Shown here piece by piece: positions 28,107-37,060 of a stretch of 64,000 nt of DNA. The notes under the pieces are model-generated. The model made no database searches. It saw nothing but the letters and a program-made list of their open reading frames with translations, and was not told the DNA's origin. This DNA comes from Psychrobacter luti (GTDB taxonomy: Bacteria; Pseudomonadota; Gammaproteobacteria; Pseudomonadales; Moraxellaceae). Location: the NCBI RefSeq assembly GCF_014192115.1, contig NZ_JACHXL010000005.1:110298-174297 (forward strand), given 5' to 3'. The translations under genes were made by a program, and so were the position numbers. Position 1 is the stretch's first letter. Every line of letters starts with the position of its first letter.

Positions 28107-30449
28107 TTAAAAACGATAGGTTATCCCAGCATTTAATGAACGCTCTGGCCTAGGTACATGTTCAACTAGATAAGAGGCATGGTTGTATGCCAACTCGTTT
28201 AGCAGGTTATTAACTTCTAGGAAAGCGGTATAGTCATAAGCGTTAGGGCTATGATAAACAAGCTTCGCGTCAATCATGTTATAACTGGGCGTGTTGGTTT
28301 CAAAATCAGCAATGTGGTCTTGCTCAAAGCGATGGTATCCGGAAAGTACCAAATCGAACTGACCAAATTGAGTCGTGATATCACCACCAATTCGAGGTGC
28401 CACTAACCTTGGGGCATATTTACTTGTGAGATTATTACTATCTAGCGTTATCAATGCGATATCAGCAAAGCTGCCGATACTGATGCTATTATTGAGGTGG
28501 TAGCGAGATTGAATTTCACCACCATAATGTTTCGCGTCGTTTTGAACGTAATCAACCAATCTAAAACCTGCGGACTCTCCTTCTGTAACGAGATCTTGTG
28601 TTTTAGCGTAGATATAATTTTTGCTGTCATTATAAAAAGCAGACACACTGGTCTCAAAGCTATCGCCATTGTCAAAGCGTAATGTAAGTTCTACACCATT
28701 GGTGGCCTCTTTATTTAATTGGTCATTACCGCGCTCCCAAGTATTGGTTGCGAGATGGGCGCCATTAGAGAACAACTCTTGTGAGGAAGGTAGTCTTTCA
28801 GAGTGACTGACTCTTGCAGACAGTTGTGTATTAGGCGTAAGGTATTTACCCCCTTCTAAGCTGACAGAAGTACCAGTATGTGCTTTGTCGATGTTGTTTT
28901 CGGTATCGGTCAGGTTTTGAAAATCTTGACGACCTCCAAATTCGATGTACCAAGGACTTTTACCTTGTTTGCTTACGATGGCGTTAGTGCTAGTACTCTT
29001 ATCAGTAAAGTCCTCACTATCACCGTGATTGTGCCCCGCATGTTTATCAGATGATGAAAACGTACTGTCGGCAAACTTATCTACATTTTTTATTTTTGCA
29101 CCAAAATAGTTCGGTGTGAGTCGCTCAATAAAAAATATACCTACTTGAGTACGATCCGTTTTCGGAAGATAACCTTCTAGTCCCACCGCTGAAAACTCAC
29201 TATTGGTGTAATCTAATCCAACCACCCCTTTCATAAAACCTAAATTGCCCGTTTTATAAGTCGCATGGGTTGCTTGGGTACGGGCATTAATGGCACTGTT
29301 TTTGAAAGTAGTGCCAGCCACACCTTCATCTATCTCATCATGGCGATAATCCGTATAACTAACCTTCGCATTGATGCTATCAACCCCTGTCATAGGTATT
29401 TGCCGCTCAGCATAGAGCTGATAGACGTTTGAAGTTAAATCAACATAAGGCGCTTCGCCATGATCGTGGTCATGGTCGTGCCCACCTGCGCAGCTGAGTT
29501 TATTAGGATTGTTATTGTCAGGCGAGCACTCGCTATGGACATGGAATGGCAGACCATATTCTGAGGACTGACGTTGATACGAACCGCCGATATACCCTAA
29601 ATCAGTCACATAAGACAACCCGATACTGCCATTATCTTGGGTATACCAACTGTTACTAATCTCATCCGTGTCCCAATGTGGTACTTGAATATTGCCTTTG
29701 TCCGTTTTTTGATAACGCCCACTCCAAAGCCAGTTATCACCAATATTGCCATTAAGTTCCGCATAACCAAGATACCCATCGGTGGCTTGTTGACCGATTA
29801 AAGAAACTTTACCGTTCAGGTTTTTCTTTGACGATTGGTTTGGAATGGTGTCATCGACGATATTGACCACTCCGCCTATAGCACCGCCACCGTATATCAA
29901 TGCTGAAGTGCCTTTAATAACCTCAATTTGTCTCGCACCCAATACGGGTACTGATATTTGATGGTCTGGGGAAATCTGTGAGGCATCCTGAACAGTCAGA
30001 CCATTTTGCATGACTTGAACACGGGGTGCGCTCTGTCCTCGAATAATCGGGCGACTTGCGCCTTGTCCAAAACTGTCAGTAGAAACACCTATCTCATTTT
30101 CTAATGCATCACCAAGGGTGCTATTCACTTGAGAATCTAGAGTATCGCCAGTAATAATACTGGTTGCTGTTGCCATCTCATTTGTCTGAGGTAGTAAAGG
30201 ATTGGAGGTGACAACAATAGTATCTAAAGTGGTTGAAGGTATCGCCATATCGGATACCCCATTATCAGTAGAGGTAGTAAGCTCAATGTCTGCTGACTGA
30301 GTTTCTTCTGCCATGACTGGTAAGCTTGCCATGCCTAGAGCAGCAGTCACTGAGAATATAACCGTTGCCTGTTTAATATTGATATTAAAGGAAGATATAG
30401 GAGCGTAATAAGGCTCTTTTAACTTATTGATATTAAAAGCTTGAGACAT
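28107..30449 (-). CDS. znuD: TonB-dependent receptor, ZnuD-like
   Basis: Outer-membrane active transporter of 780 residues. A signal segment ends near PVMAEE; the TonB box region (LDTIVVTSNP) and plug follow, with DALENEIGVSTDSFGQGASRPIIRGQSAPRVQVMQNG, then a 22-strand barrel ending in SLNAGITYRF with a C-terminal Phe. Barrel loops contain His/Asp clusters (GGHDHDHDHGEAPY near 325, and HAGHNHGDSEDF near 470), the type of zinc-binding loop known in ZnuD of Neisseria and its relatives. Upstream (30501-30516) is a Zur-like palindrome 52 bases before the start. The AztD-like gene follows on the same strand. Confidence 0.85.
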   Translation of the reverse strand: MSQAFNINKLKEPYYAPISSFNINIKQATVIFSVTAALGMASLPVMAEETQSADIELTTSTDNGVSDMAIPSTTLDTIVVTSNPLLPQTNEMATATSIITGDTLDSQVNSTLGDALENEIGVSTDSFGQGASRPIIRGQSAPRVQVMQNGLTVQDASQISPDHQISVPVLGARQIEVIKGTSALIYGGGAIGGVVNIVDDTIPNQSSKKNLNGKVSLIGQQATDGYLGYAELNGNIGDNWLWSGRYQKTDKGNIQVPHWDTDEISNSWYTQDNGSIGLSYVTDLGYIGGSYQRQSSEYGLPFHVHSECSPDNNNPNKLSCAGGHDHDHDHGEAPYVDLTSNVYQLYAERQIPMTGVDSINAKVSYTDYRHDEIDEGVAGTTFKNSAINARTQATHATYKTGNLGFMKGVVGLDYTNSEFSAVGLEGYLPKTDRTQVGIFFIERLTPNYFGAKIKNVDKFADSTFSSSDKHAGHNHGDSEDFTDKSTSTNAIVSKQGKSPWYIEFGGRQDFQNLTDTENNIDKAHTGTSVSLEGGKYLTPNTQLSARVSHSERLPSSQELFSNGAHLATNTWERGNDQLNKEATNGVELTLRFDNGDSFETSVSAFYNDSKNYIYAKTQDLVTEGESAGFRLVDYVQNDAKHYGGEIQSRYHLNNSISIGSFADIALITLDSNNLTSKYAPRLVAPRIGGDITTQFGQFDLVLSGYHRFEQDHIADFETNTPSYNMIDAKLVYHSPNAYDYTAFLEVNNLLNELAYNHASYLVEHVPRPERSLNAGITYRF

Positions 30450-30500
30450 GAGAGTACCAAAATTAAAGGTTATGAGTGTAAATCAGTATCGGAATTTTCA

Positions 30501-30516
30501 TTATGTTATAACATAA
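30501..30516. promoter_or_regulatory. Zur-like operator upstream of znuD
   Basis: A perfect 16-base palindrome, TTATGTTATAACATAA. It carries the half-sites ATGTTATA/TATAACAT of Zur boxes without the central base seen in the other two. It lies 52 bases before the ZnuD start, where a repressor would block initiation. Assignment to Zur is inference from known gammaproteobacterial boxes. Confidence 0.7.
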
Positions 30517-30703
30517 CATTACGTAAGTACATATATAAATACATATTTTGGAAGTAATCTTTATACTTTAATAAGATAAAAACTCTTTGATGCCTTCAAC
30601 TTAATATTAGGATTAATCGTAATCAGCTATGCTGAAGAAACCGTAAAGAGATATTTGGTAAATCAAATAATCTATAAGAATATTTATATCACGAACATAA
30701 CAA

Positions 30704-31120
30704 TCAATCCGTTACAAAAGCAATATTCGCTAGTTTTGCCTCACTTGCGGCCGCTAACACTTGAGCCACAGTATCGTACCTGCTTTCTTTATCTACTCGC
30801 AAACGAACAGTAGGGGCTGGAGTATCAGGCATAGCTAATACGTGACTTACCTCATGAAATCTTTTTTCTAACTCTGCCATACTAATTGGTTGGTCATCCC
30901 AGAAAATTCCTGCATCTTTATCAATACTGACTTGAATAACTTTAGGAGGTACTTCGCTCATTTTTGCTGAAGTTTTGGGTAATTGTAGAGGGATGGCAGG
31001 ATTTAGCACGGTTGCTGTCACTAAAAATATAATCATCAATACCAACATAATATCAATCAGCGGAATGAGGTTCATCTCATTCATGCTCACCATGTCATCA
31101 TCACCTAACTTAAATGCCAT
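30704..31120 (-). CDS. exbD: ExbD energy-transducing protein
   Basis: Subunit of the ExbB-ExbD proton-driven motor for TonB. 138 residues: a short cytoplasmic N terminus, one membrane helix (NLIPLIDIMLVLMIIFLVTA) with the essential Asp (PLIDIML), and a periplasmic domain. The start overlaps the end of exbB by 11 bases. Last gene of tonB-exbB-exbD. Confidence 0.92.
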   Translation of the reverse strand: MAFKLGDDDMVSMNEMNLIPLIDIMLVLMIIFLVTATVLNPAIPLQLPKTSAKMSEVPPKVIQVSIDKDAGIFWDDQPISMAELEKRFHEVSHVLAMPDTPAPTVRLRVDKESRYDTVAQVLAAASEAKLANIAFVTD

Positions 31121-31742
31121 AGCTGCCTTCCTTAATCTTTGGGCTCGCTGAATTTGTATTGCCCTCTTTATTTTTATTTTGCGGGCTTATTCTAGCTGTT
31201 GCCTGAGCTTGAGAATCTGCCTGCTCCTTAATATTTGCTAGCACGCCGTAAGCAGTATCATTGGCTAGGTACATCACATTGCGATTAATGCGAGTGGCAA
31301 TGTTGTAAAAGATAACAGCAGGTATTGCCACCGCCAAACCTAGCCCTGTCATGATTAAAGCCTCGCCCACTGGTCCTGCCACTTGCGCTAGCCCTGCCTG
31401 CCCAGCTTGAGCAATACCATGCAAAGCATGAAAGATGCCCCACACTGTACCAAACAAGCCAATAAATGGGGCGATAGAAGCCGTTGTACCCATGATGGTA
31501 AGCCCCTTTTCGCTACGGTGTCGGATACGTCCGATGTTTTGTAGCAAACGTTGTTCAACCGACTCCCTATCCATTAGCGTTATATTGTTTTTGACCAAGT
31601 CATGCGCTTGCGTTTTTAGATGCAGGCTATCAATGAAGCGTAAAATCCCTGCTATCCAAGTAACAATAGATAAGCCTAATAAAATAAAAAACAGTGTTTT
31701 AGAAATGGTATCGGTATATTGCCAGTATTCAAAAAAATCCAT
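31110..31742 (-). CDS. exbB: ExbB energy-transducing protein
   Basis: Proton-channel subunit that works with ExbD to energise TonB. 210 residues with three hydrophobic segments: about 15-35 (LFFILLGLSIVTWIAGILRF), near 83-105 and near 128-148. The conserved block GTVWGIFHALHGIAQAG and the segment GPVGEALIMTGLGLAVAIPAVIFYNIATR are MotA/TolQ/ExbB marks. It lies 123 bases after tonB and overlaps exbD. Confidence 0.93.
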   Translation of the reverse strand: MDFFEYWQYTDTISKTLFFILLGLSIVTWIAGILRFIDSLHLKTQAHDLVKNNITLMDRESVEQRLLQNIGRIRHRSEKGLTIMGTTASIAPFIGLFGTVWGIFHALHGIAQAGQAGLAQVAGPVGEALIMTGLGLAVAIPAVIFYNIATRINRNVMYLANDTAYGVLANIKEQADSQAQATARISPQNKNKEGNTNSASPKIKEGSYGI

Positions 31743-31865
31743 AAATAGCCCTTAAGACAAGGTGTTGGTAATGATTAAATCTATGATGAGTGAAGTAGCA
31801 TTGATAAAAGCTGCTAGGTAAAAAATGTTTAGTAAAAACGGTTGATGTTTTTATTACAAACCCAT

Positions 31866-32699
31866 CTAACGCGGTGCGACATAAGTTATTGGTAAGGTAA
31901 CCATACCTACCACTGCCACGTCGTTTTGTTTAAAAGGATGGAATCTGCCTTGTTTGGCTTGTCGTATCGCGGCTTGATCGATAGCAGCATTGCCAGAAGA
32001 CAAGGCAATGCTCACACTATCAATATCCCCTTGTCTGTTTACTTGAAGGCGCAACTGTACGGTAAACGTCTCACCTGAATGCGCTCGGCGTGCCGCTCTT
32101 TCGGGAAAATTAAACGTTGGCATGCTTTCCCAGCTTGCTTGACTTGCCGAAAAATTAACCGGCTGATTGCTGGCAGCTTCTCTGGCCTGACGCTCCACAT
32201 CCTCTCTGGCTTTGCTCTGTACTTTAGCCTGACGTTCTGCATCCTCTTTCGCTTTGCGCTGTGCTTCAGCTTGACGCTCGGTTTGTTTTTTCGCTGCGAG
32301 TTGCTCGCTTTCCCATTGTTGTCGATCAGTCTCTTCAGAACTAATAACAGGCTCAGACTTAACAACAGGTTCAGACTTAACAACAGGTTCAGAACTAATA
32401 ACAGGCTCAGACTTAACAACAGGTTCAGACTTAACAACAGGTTCAGACTTAACAACAGGTTCAGACTTAACAACAGGTTCAGACTTAACAACAGGTTCAG
32501 ACTTAATAACTGGCTCAGAAAGTGTTTCCACAATCTTAATCTCAATAGGTGGCGTGTCTTTTGGTTGTTTAACCACAGATTTGGGCATCTCAGAATGAAC
32601 AACACTCCAGCCAGTAGCAGCATGAAATGCTAGTACGACCACTAAGGTAGCGACATTAAGTGGCTTAAGCATTTTTTTATTATTATCGCTGTTTCTCAT
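31866..32699 (-). CDS. tonB: TonB protein with a repetitive periplasmic linker
   Basis: Inner-membrane-anchored energy transducer for the receptors of this region. A 277-residue protein: anchor at about 18-34 (TLVVVLAFHAATGWSVV), a linker and a C-terminal TonB domain (ERAARRAHSGETFTVQLRLQVNRQGDIDSVSIALSSGNAAIDQAAIR and following). The usual Pro-rich linker is replaced by ten six-residue SEPV(V/I)(K/S) units at residues 61-120, then an Ala/Lys/Glu/Gln/Arg helix (about 130-170). The repeat DNA (32340-32519, 18-base period) makes copy number likely to vary. First gene of tonB-exbB-exbD; a Zur-like box lies 98 bases upstream. Confidence 0.92.
   Translation of the reverse strand: MRNSDNNKKMLKPLNVATLVVVLAFHAATGWSVVHSEMPKSVVKQPKDTPPIEIKIVETLSEPVIKSEPVVKSEPVVKSEPVVKSEPVVKSEPVVKSEPVISSEPVVKSEPVVKSEPVISSEETDRQQWESEQLAAKKQTERQAEAQRKAKEDAERQAKVQSKAREDVERQAREAASNQPVNFSASQASWESMPTFNFPERAARRAHSGETFTVQLRLQVNRQGDIDSVSIALSSGNAAIDQAAIRQAKQGRFHPFKQNDVAVVGMVTLPITYVAPR
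32340..32519. repeat. 18-bp tandem repeat inside tonB, ten units
   Basis: Unit of 18 bases encoding SEPVVK/SEPVIS on the minus strand; most units are nearly identical at the DNA level, with variant third-position changes in the 1st, 7th and 10th. Confidence 0.95.
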
Positions 32700-32796
32700 A
32701 ACAACCTATTATTTATAAAAAATATTGAATGGAATTTAAGCGCTGTCTCTTGTCTAACTTACGATTACTTATGCTTTGCCATAGCATTTTACCTTA

Positions 32797-32813
32797 ATGT
32801 TATAATATAACAT
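32797..32813. promoter_or_regulatory. Zur-like operator upstream of tonB
   Basis: A perfect 17-base palindrome, ATGTTATA-A-TATAACAT, 98 bases upstream of the tonB start. It matches the known Zur consensus core (ATGTTATA-N-TATAACAT) exactly. Confidence 0.8.
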
Positions 32814-32998
32814 ATCAATATATAAAATAGTCGCTAAAAGATGGTTGCTAGAAAAAGTGATCTAGCTCGAGAGCATCGGCCTAAAAGTCAAATTAGGTAA
32901 ACAACCCCTACTGTCATTTACGATATGGGACATGAAAATCACTAGCGGCAAAGAAGCAAATACAACGTCTGATAAATTTCTCTTGTAATTTAAATGAT

Positions 32999-33015
32999 AT
33001 GTTATATTATAACAT
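32999..33015. promoter_or_regulatory. Zur-like operator upstream of the second receptor
   Basis: A perfect 17-base palindrome, ATGTTATA-T-TATAACAT, identical in both arms to the box at 32797. It is 229 bases before the receptor start at 33245, implying a long 5' leader, or a promoter within the gap. Confidence 0.8.
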
Positions 33016-33105
33016 TCCGAAGTAAATTGAAATCATATCTTTAATTTACAACTAGCTTTATGAATAACTGATTTGACGTATCTAGCGCTTAAGCCCCGAG
33101 GCATA

Positions 33106-33177
33106 AGCGGTCGAAGTTACTTATTGAATCTTTATGAAGATAAGAAGGGCCAACAAGATAAATAAGTGTCGACCGCT
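33106..33177. other. hairpin in the leader of the second receptor
   Basis: AGCGGTCGA at 33106-33114 pairs perfectly with TCGACCGCT at 33169-33177, and inside it ACTTATT (33119-33125) with AATAAGT (33161-33167). The loop is 35 bases. It lies between the Zur-like box and the ATG, so a transcript starting at the box would carry it. The rest of the 545-base gap (32700-33244) is A+T-rich without an ORF. Confidence 0.55.
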
Positions 33178-33244
33178 GATAAGGGGGAATTTACGCAACC
33201 TCAGTTAACACCTATAAATTTTCATCATTAATTTCAGGCACATT

Positions 33245-36001
33245 ATGAAAAGAAAACCGCTAGTTATTGCTGTTTATGCGCTTATGATTACTTACGCAAA
33301 TCACGCTTATGCTGACAGCAGGCATATGAGTGAGATAAAAAACGACCATCTTTCTAAAGTATCTCCTTCAACCACATTGGATACCATAGTCGTCGAAGCC
33401 CAATCCATCAGCCCTTCTGCTTTGGCTTTTGGCAATACTCAAAAAGCCAGCGATGTGGTGATTAATCGCGAACAATTAAGTCTACGCTCAGCGACTTTGG
33501 GCAATGCTTTGTCTGAAGAGCTTGGTGTCCATAGCAATCCATTTGGCGGTGGCTCATCAGCGCCTATCATCCGTGGACAAGATGGGGTACGGATTAAAGT
33601 TCTACAAAATGGTACCGATGTGGTGGACGTCTCCAACATGTCACCAGATCACGTCATTGCTACCGATACCTTACTTGCCGAACGCGTCGAGCTAGTGCGC
33701 GGGCCTTCTACCTTGCTATACGGCACAGCGTCATCAGCTGGAGTGGTGAATGTGGTGGACAAACGAATCCCAGATAAGATGCCGCGTGGCAATTTTAATG
33801 ACAAGGTAGAGGGTGAAGCGCTGCTTCGTTACAACACCAATAACCAAGAAAAACTGGCAACAGCAGGTGCTACCTTTGGATTAACCGATCATATTGCACT
33901 GCGTGTAGAGGGGCTGAGCCGACATGCTGGTAACTACGAAGTACCTGAATTTAAGTCAGATGTAACGCTTGATTATTTACCAGATTCTTATAACAAGTCA
34001 AAAGTAGGTACGATCGGGTTATCTTGGATTGATGATATGGGTTATATCGGCGCCTCTTATAGTCGCCGTGAAGATGTATACGGCATCCCTGGCCACAATC
34101 ATAATTATGACAGCTGTGATGGTCACTTTATTAACTGGCTTGGTTCAGCAGAAACTGGCTTTCATGGTCGCTACTACCTTAATGCCTATCCGCACTTGAT
34201 GGATGACAATGACATTATTGATTTTCCGCACTTTGATGGCTGTCATGTGGGTGGGCATGCAGATGATCACGGGCATGAACACAATCATGACCAGCCTCTT
34301 GGCTTTGAGCATAATCATAATCACAAAGGCCCTTGGGTAGATATGACCTCAGATCGCTATGATGTGCGTGGTGAGCTACGTGAGCCGCTTAAAGGCATTG
34401 ATAAGGTTAAGCTTAGCCTCACTTATGCCGACTATTATCACGACGAGAAAGATCCTGGTAACCCTGATCGTACCACTGGCATAGGAGAAGGGTTAGATCT
34501 TAGATTGGATAAAGGGCACGCTGCAGCGATTTTTAACAACAAGGGCTTTAATAGCCGATTGGAAACGTATCATACGCCCGTTAATGGATTTAGCGGTATG
34601 CTTGGCATGCAGTATCAAAAGCAGGAGATGAGTGCAGAAGTACCTTATCTACCCAGTTGGGGTGATACATCTAAAGCTGATCCTCGGTATTTACTTGTTC
34701 CTCATACCAATAAGAATCTAAGCGTGTTTGGGTTAGAGCAATATGAGATTGGGGACTTCACCTTCGAGGCAGCAGCTCGCTGGGAAAAACAAAAAACACC
34801 GGTTGAATACGACCAAGACTTATTGAATAGAAAACTTGAATGGCTAAACTCTGGCTTTCCTTCTCTAGATTCCAATAAAGTTGAGCATCCAGATCTCAGC
34901 CCTTACGAAGAAGATGCCACCTCTTATGCGGGTAGCATTATTTGGGACTTTGATCCGGAGTACCGCCTATCATTTACCGCGTCACACAATGAGCGCCTAC
35001 CTGCCCCGATGGAGCTATATTATAACGGTAAGCATTTGGCGACCAACTCGTTTGAATATGGTAATAAAGACCTTAAAAAAGAACGATCAAATAACATTGA
35101 GCTAGGTATCTCCCACTTTGGGGAGGACTGGGAATATAACTTAAGTGGCTATTACAATGACTTTGATAACTACATCTTCAATGAGAACATTACCAAGTTT
35201 GGCGACTTATATATGCGCCGCTATAATCAGACAACAGCGAACTTTTATGGTTTAGAAGGCGATATTAGCTATCAGGTGACACCCAATCAGAAGCTGACGG
35301 TATTTGGTGATTTTGTGCGGGGTAAAATTGGCTCACTAGCGCCTGTTGTAGGGAAATCCTTGTATGGTGAAAGCTCTGAAGTCTTGGGTCTAAAGCCTAG
35401 CTGCGAGGGTTTAAGCGGTGAGCAGATTGCCGGTCAATTATCAGATTGTGTGTTGTTGTCTAACGAGCAAGCCAATCCTATCTTAGAAATTGATGAGTCC
35501 TGTAGCCTTAATGACTTAGCTGAGGCGCTCGAATACTGTGTGTTGAGCTATCCTGAAAAACTGGGAACAGATGTACTAGAGCGCCCCGGTACCAATGCAC
35601 CACGTGTGCCACCTGCCCGCCTAGGTTTTCGTTATAACAACTATTTAACGGATAAGCTTTCGGTCAATATGGATTATAGCCATGTGTTTGAGCAAAACAA
35701 GGTGACTACCTCAACCATTGCTATCAAACCGCTTGAATATGATGAAGATGGCACTAAACGCCAATATGATAATAACTCACTGTTGATTCAGCCTAGACTG
35801 ATCACAGAAAATAAAACGGAGGGCTACAATTTGTTAAATCTTGGCGCAGACTATGAAAGTGCTTACGGCAATTTTGACTATACCTTATCGCTACGTGCAA
35901 ATAACTTACTGGATGAGAAAATCTATATTCACAACTCTTTCTTACCCTATGTGCCACAAATGGGGCGCAACTTTACCCTAGGGTTGAATGTGAAATTCTA
36001 A
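33245..36001 (+). CDS. second TonB-dependent receptor with His-rich loops
   Basis: Outer-membrane receptor of 918 residues. A signal peptide ends near YADS; the TonB box (LDTIVVEAQ) and plug follow, with GNALSEELGVHSNPFGGGSSAPIIRGQDGVRIKVLQNG. The barrel ends ...RNFTLGLNVKF with the terminal Phe. Loops near residues 330-360 are very His-rich (GGHADDHGHEHNHD and FEHNHNHKGP). It is related to the ZnuD-like receptor but longer by about 140 residues, with an extra Cys-containing segment at about 715-775 (SCEGLSGEQI, SDCVLLSNEQ, ESCSLNDL). It follows a Zur-like box, so it probably takes up zinc or a zinc complex, though the cargo is inferred. Confidence 0.85.
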   Translation: MKRKPLVIAVYALMITYANHAYADSRHMSEIKNDHLSKVSPSTTLDTIVVEAQSISPSALAFGNTQKASDVVINREQLSLRSATLGNALSEELGVHSNPFGGGSSAPIIRGQDGVRIKVLQNGTDVVDVSNMSPDHVIATDTLLAERVELVRGPSTLLYGTASSAGVVNVVDKRIPDKMPRGNFNDKVEGEALLRYNTNNQEKLATAGATFGLTDHIALRVEGLSRHAGNYEVPEFKSDVTLDYLPDSYNKSKVGTIGLSWIDDMGYIGASYSRREDVYGIPGHNHNYDSCDGHFINWLGSAETGFHGRYYLNAYPHLMDDNDIIDFPHFDGCHVGGHADDHGHEHNHDQPLGFEHNHNHKGPWVDMTSDRYDVRGELREPLKGIDKVKLSLTYADYYHDEKDPGNPDRTTGIGEGLDLRLDKGHAAAIFNNKGFNSRLETYHTPVNGFSGMLGMQYQKQEMSAEVPYLPSWGDTSKADPRYLLVPHTNKNLSVFGLEQYEIGDFTFEAAARWEKQKTPVEYDQDLLNRKLEWLNSGFPSLDSNKVEHPDLSPYEEDATSYAGSIIWDFDPEYRLSFTASHNERLPAPMELYYNGKHLATNSFEYGNKDLKKERSNNIELGISHFGEDWEYNLSGYYNDFDNYIFNENITKFGDLYMRRYNQTTANFYGLEGDISYQVTPNQKLTVFGDFVRGKIGSLAPVVGKSLYGESSEVLGLKPSCEGLSGEQIAGQLSDCVLLSNEQANPILEIDESCSLNDLAEALEYCVLSYPEKLGTDVLERPGTNAPRVPPARLGFRYNNYLTDKLSVNMDYSHVFEQNKVTTSTIAIKPLEYDEDGTKRQYDNNSLLIQPRLITENKTEGYNLLNLGADYESAYGNFDYTLSLRANNLLDEKIYIHNSFLPYVPQMGRNFTLGLNVKF

Positions 36002-36043
36002 TTTAGTGGTCTTCTAAAAAGTATGCTCGCAATACAAATCCAG

Positions 36044-36095
36044 AAGACGTTATTACTCTCTGACAACTGCGGTGACGAGCAAGTAATAACGTCTT
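36044..36095. other. perfect 14-bp hairpin after the second receptor
   Basis: AAGACGTTATTACT at 36044-36057 pairs perfectly with AGTAATAACGTCTT at 36082-36095 around a 24-base loop. No T tract follows. It lies just before the terminator at 36116. Purpose unknown. Confidence 0.5.
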
Positions 36096-36115
36096 ATCGC
36101 TTTGATTTCTTTTGT

Positions 36116-36154
36116 GCCCCTGCTATTGTTAATTCAATACTAGCAGGGGCCTTT
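36116..36154. terminator. terminator between receptor and TauE/SafE gene
   Basis: GCCCCTGCTA (36116-36125) pairs with TAGCAGGGGC (36141-36150), followed by CTTTTA. It lies between convergent genes. Confidence 0.75.
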
Positions 36155-36159
36155 TATGC

Positions 36160-36993
36160 TCAAATGAACCCTTTAAAAAGAAAATAACATCCCACCACAG
36201 TTAATAATACTGCAAAACACTTCTTTAAGAGTTGCGGTGATAATATATGAGCAACTTTTGCGCCTATTTTTGCGGTAAAAAAGCTCATGATGCTAATCCC
36301 TAAAAAAGCATAAATGTGCACAAAACCAATGGTATTAGGCACATCAACTTGCTGCTGCATCCCAAAAATCATAAACCCTAACGCACCAGCAATGGCAATC
36401 GGCAATCCACACGCCGCTGAGGTGCCAACAGCTTTTTGCATGACCACACCATAACGCGTGAGATAAGGGACGGTTAAGCTGCCACCACCGATACCAAAAA
36501 TGGCAGAAGCGACACCGATAACCCCGCCTGCCGCTAGTTGTTTAGGTTTTGAAGGCAATTCTGAATTAGCATCGTTGGCACCACTAGCACTGCTAACATT
36601 AGCAGCGACCTGCTTTTTACCACCAAAAAACATCTTATAAGCGACCCACAGCAAAAATACGCCAACAATAAGCTGAAGGTATAGCCCAGATATTTGCCCT
36701 GCTATCCCCGCGCCCAAAAAACAGCCAATCGCTAAGCCTGGTGCCAGATTTTTAAAGACAGGCCACATGACCGCGCCCTTTTTATTGTGCGCCATGAGCG
36801 AGCTGATAGAGGTGACAATGATGGTCGCCAGCGACGTACCTAACGCTAAATGCATGATGCTGTCAGGATTGTAATCCATTTGGGTAAAGACGATAAATAA
36901 TAGTGGTACGATAATCGTGCCGCCGCCCACCCCAAACAGCCCCGCAGCAAATCCTGCTAGAGCGCCTATTGTTAAGAAAATTATTAGTTCCAC
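36160..36993 (-). CDS. TauE/SafE family permease
   Basis: A 277-residue inner-membrane protein with about eight hydrophobic segments in two similar halves. FAAGLFGVGGGTIIVPLLF in the first half and AIFGIGGGSLTVPYLTRYG in the second are the family's paired signatures; VGTSAACGLPIAIAG follows. TauE/SafE members move organosulfur or sulfite anions, but the substrate here cannot be read. An Asn/Ser/Ala linker near residue 135-150 joins the halves. Monocistronic on the minus strand, convergent with the receptor. Confidence 0.85.
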   Translation of the reverse strand: MELIIFLTIGALAGFAAGLFGVGGGTIIVPLLFIVFTQMDYNPDSIMHLALGTSLATIIVTSISSLMAHNKKGAVMWPVFKNLAPGLAIGCFLGAGIAGQISGLYLQLIVGVFLLWVAYKMFFGGKKQVAANVSSASGANDANSELPSKPKQLAAGGVIGVASAIFGIGGGSLTVPYLTRYGVVMQKAVGTSAACGLPIAIAGALGFMIFGMQQQVDVPNTIGFVHIYAFLGISIMSFFTAKIGAKVAHILSPQLLKKCFAVLLTVVGCYFLFKGFI

Positions 36994-37060
36994 AGGATAG
37001 CTACTTCTCGGTTAAATGATAGTTTTATAGTCGATACTGAATAAAATGGATACATCATCT

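Noticed and set aside
32079..32633. Plus-strand ORF rich in Leu/Asn/Arg opposite tonB
   Set aside because: It is the antisense of the tonB repeat and coil regions; the repeat keeps it open by chance.
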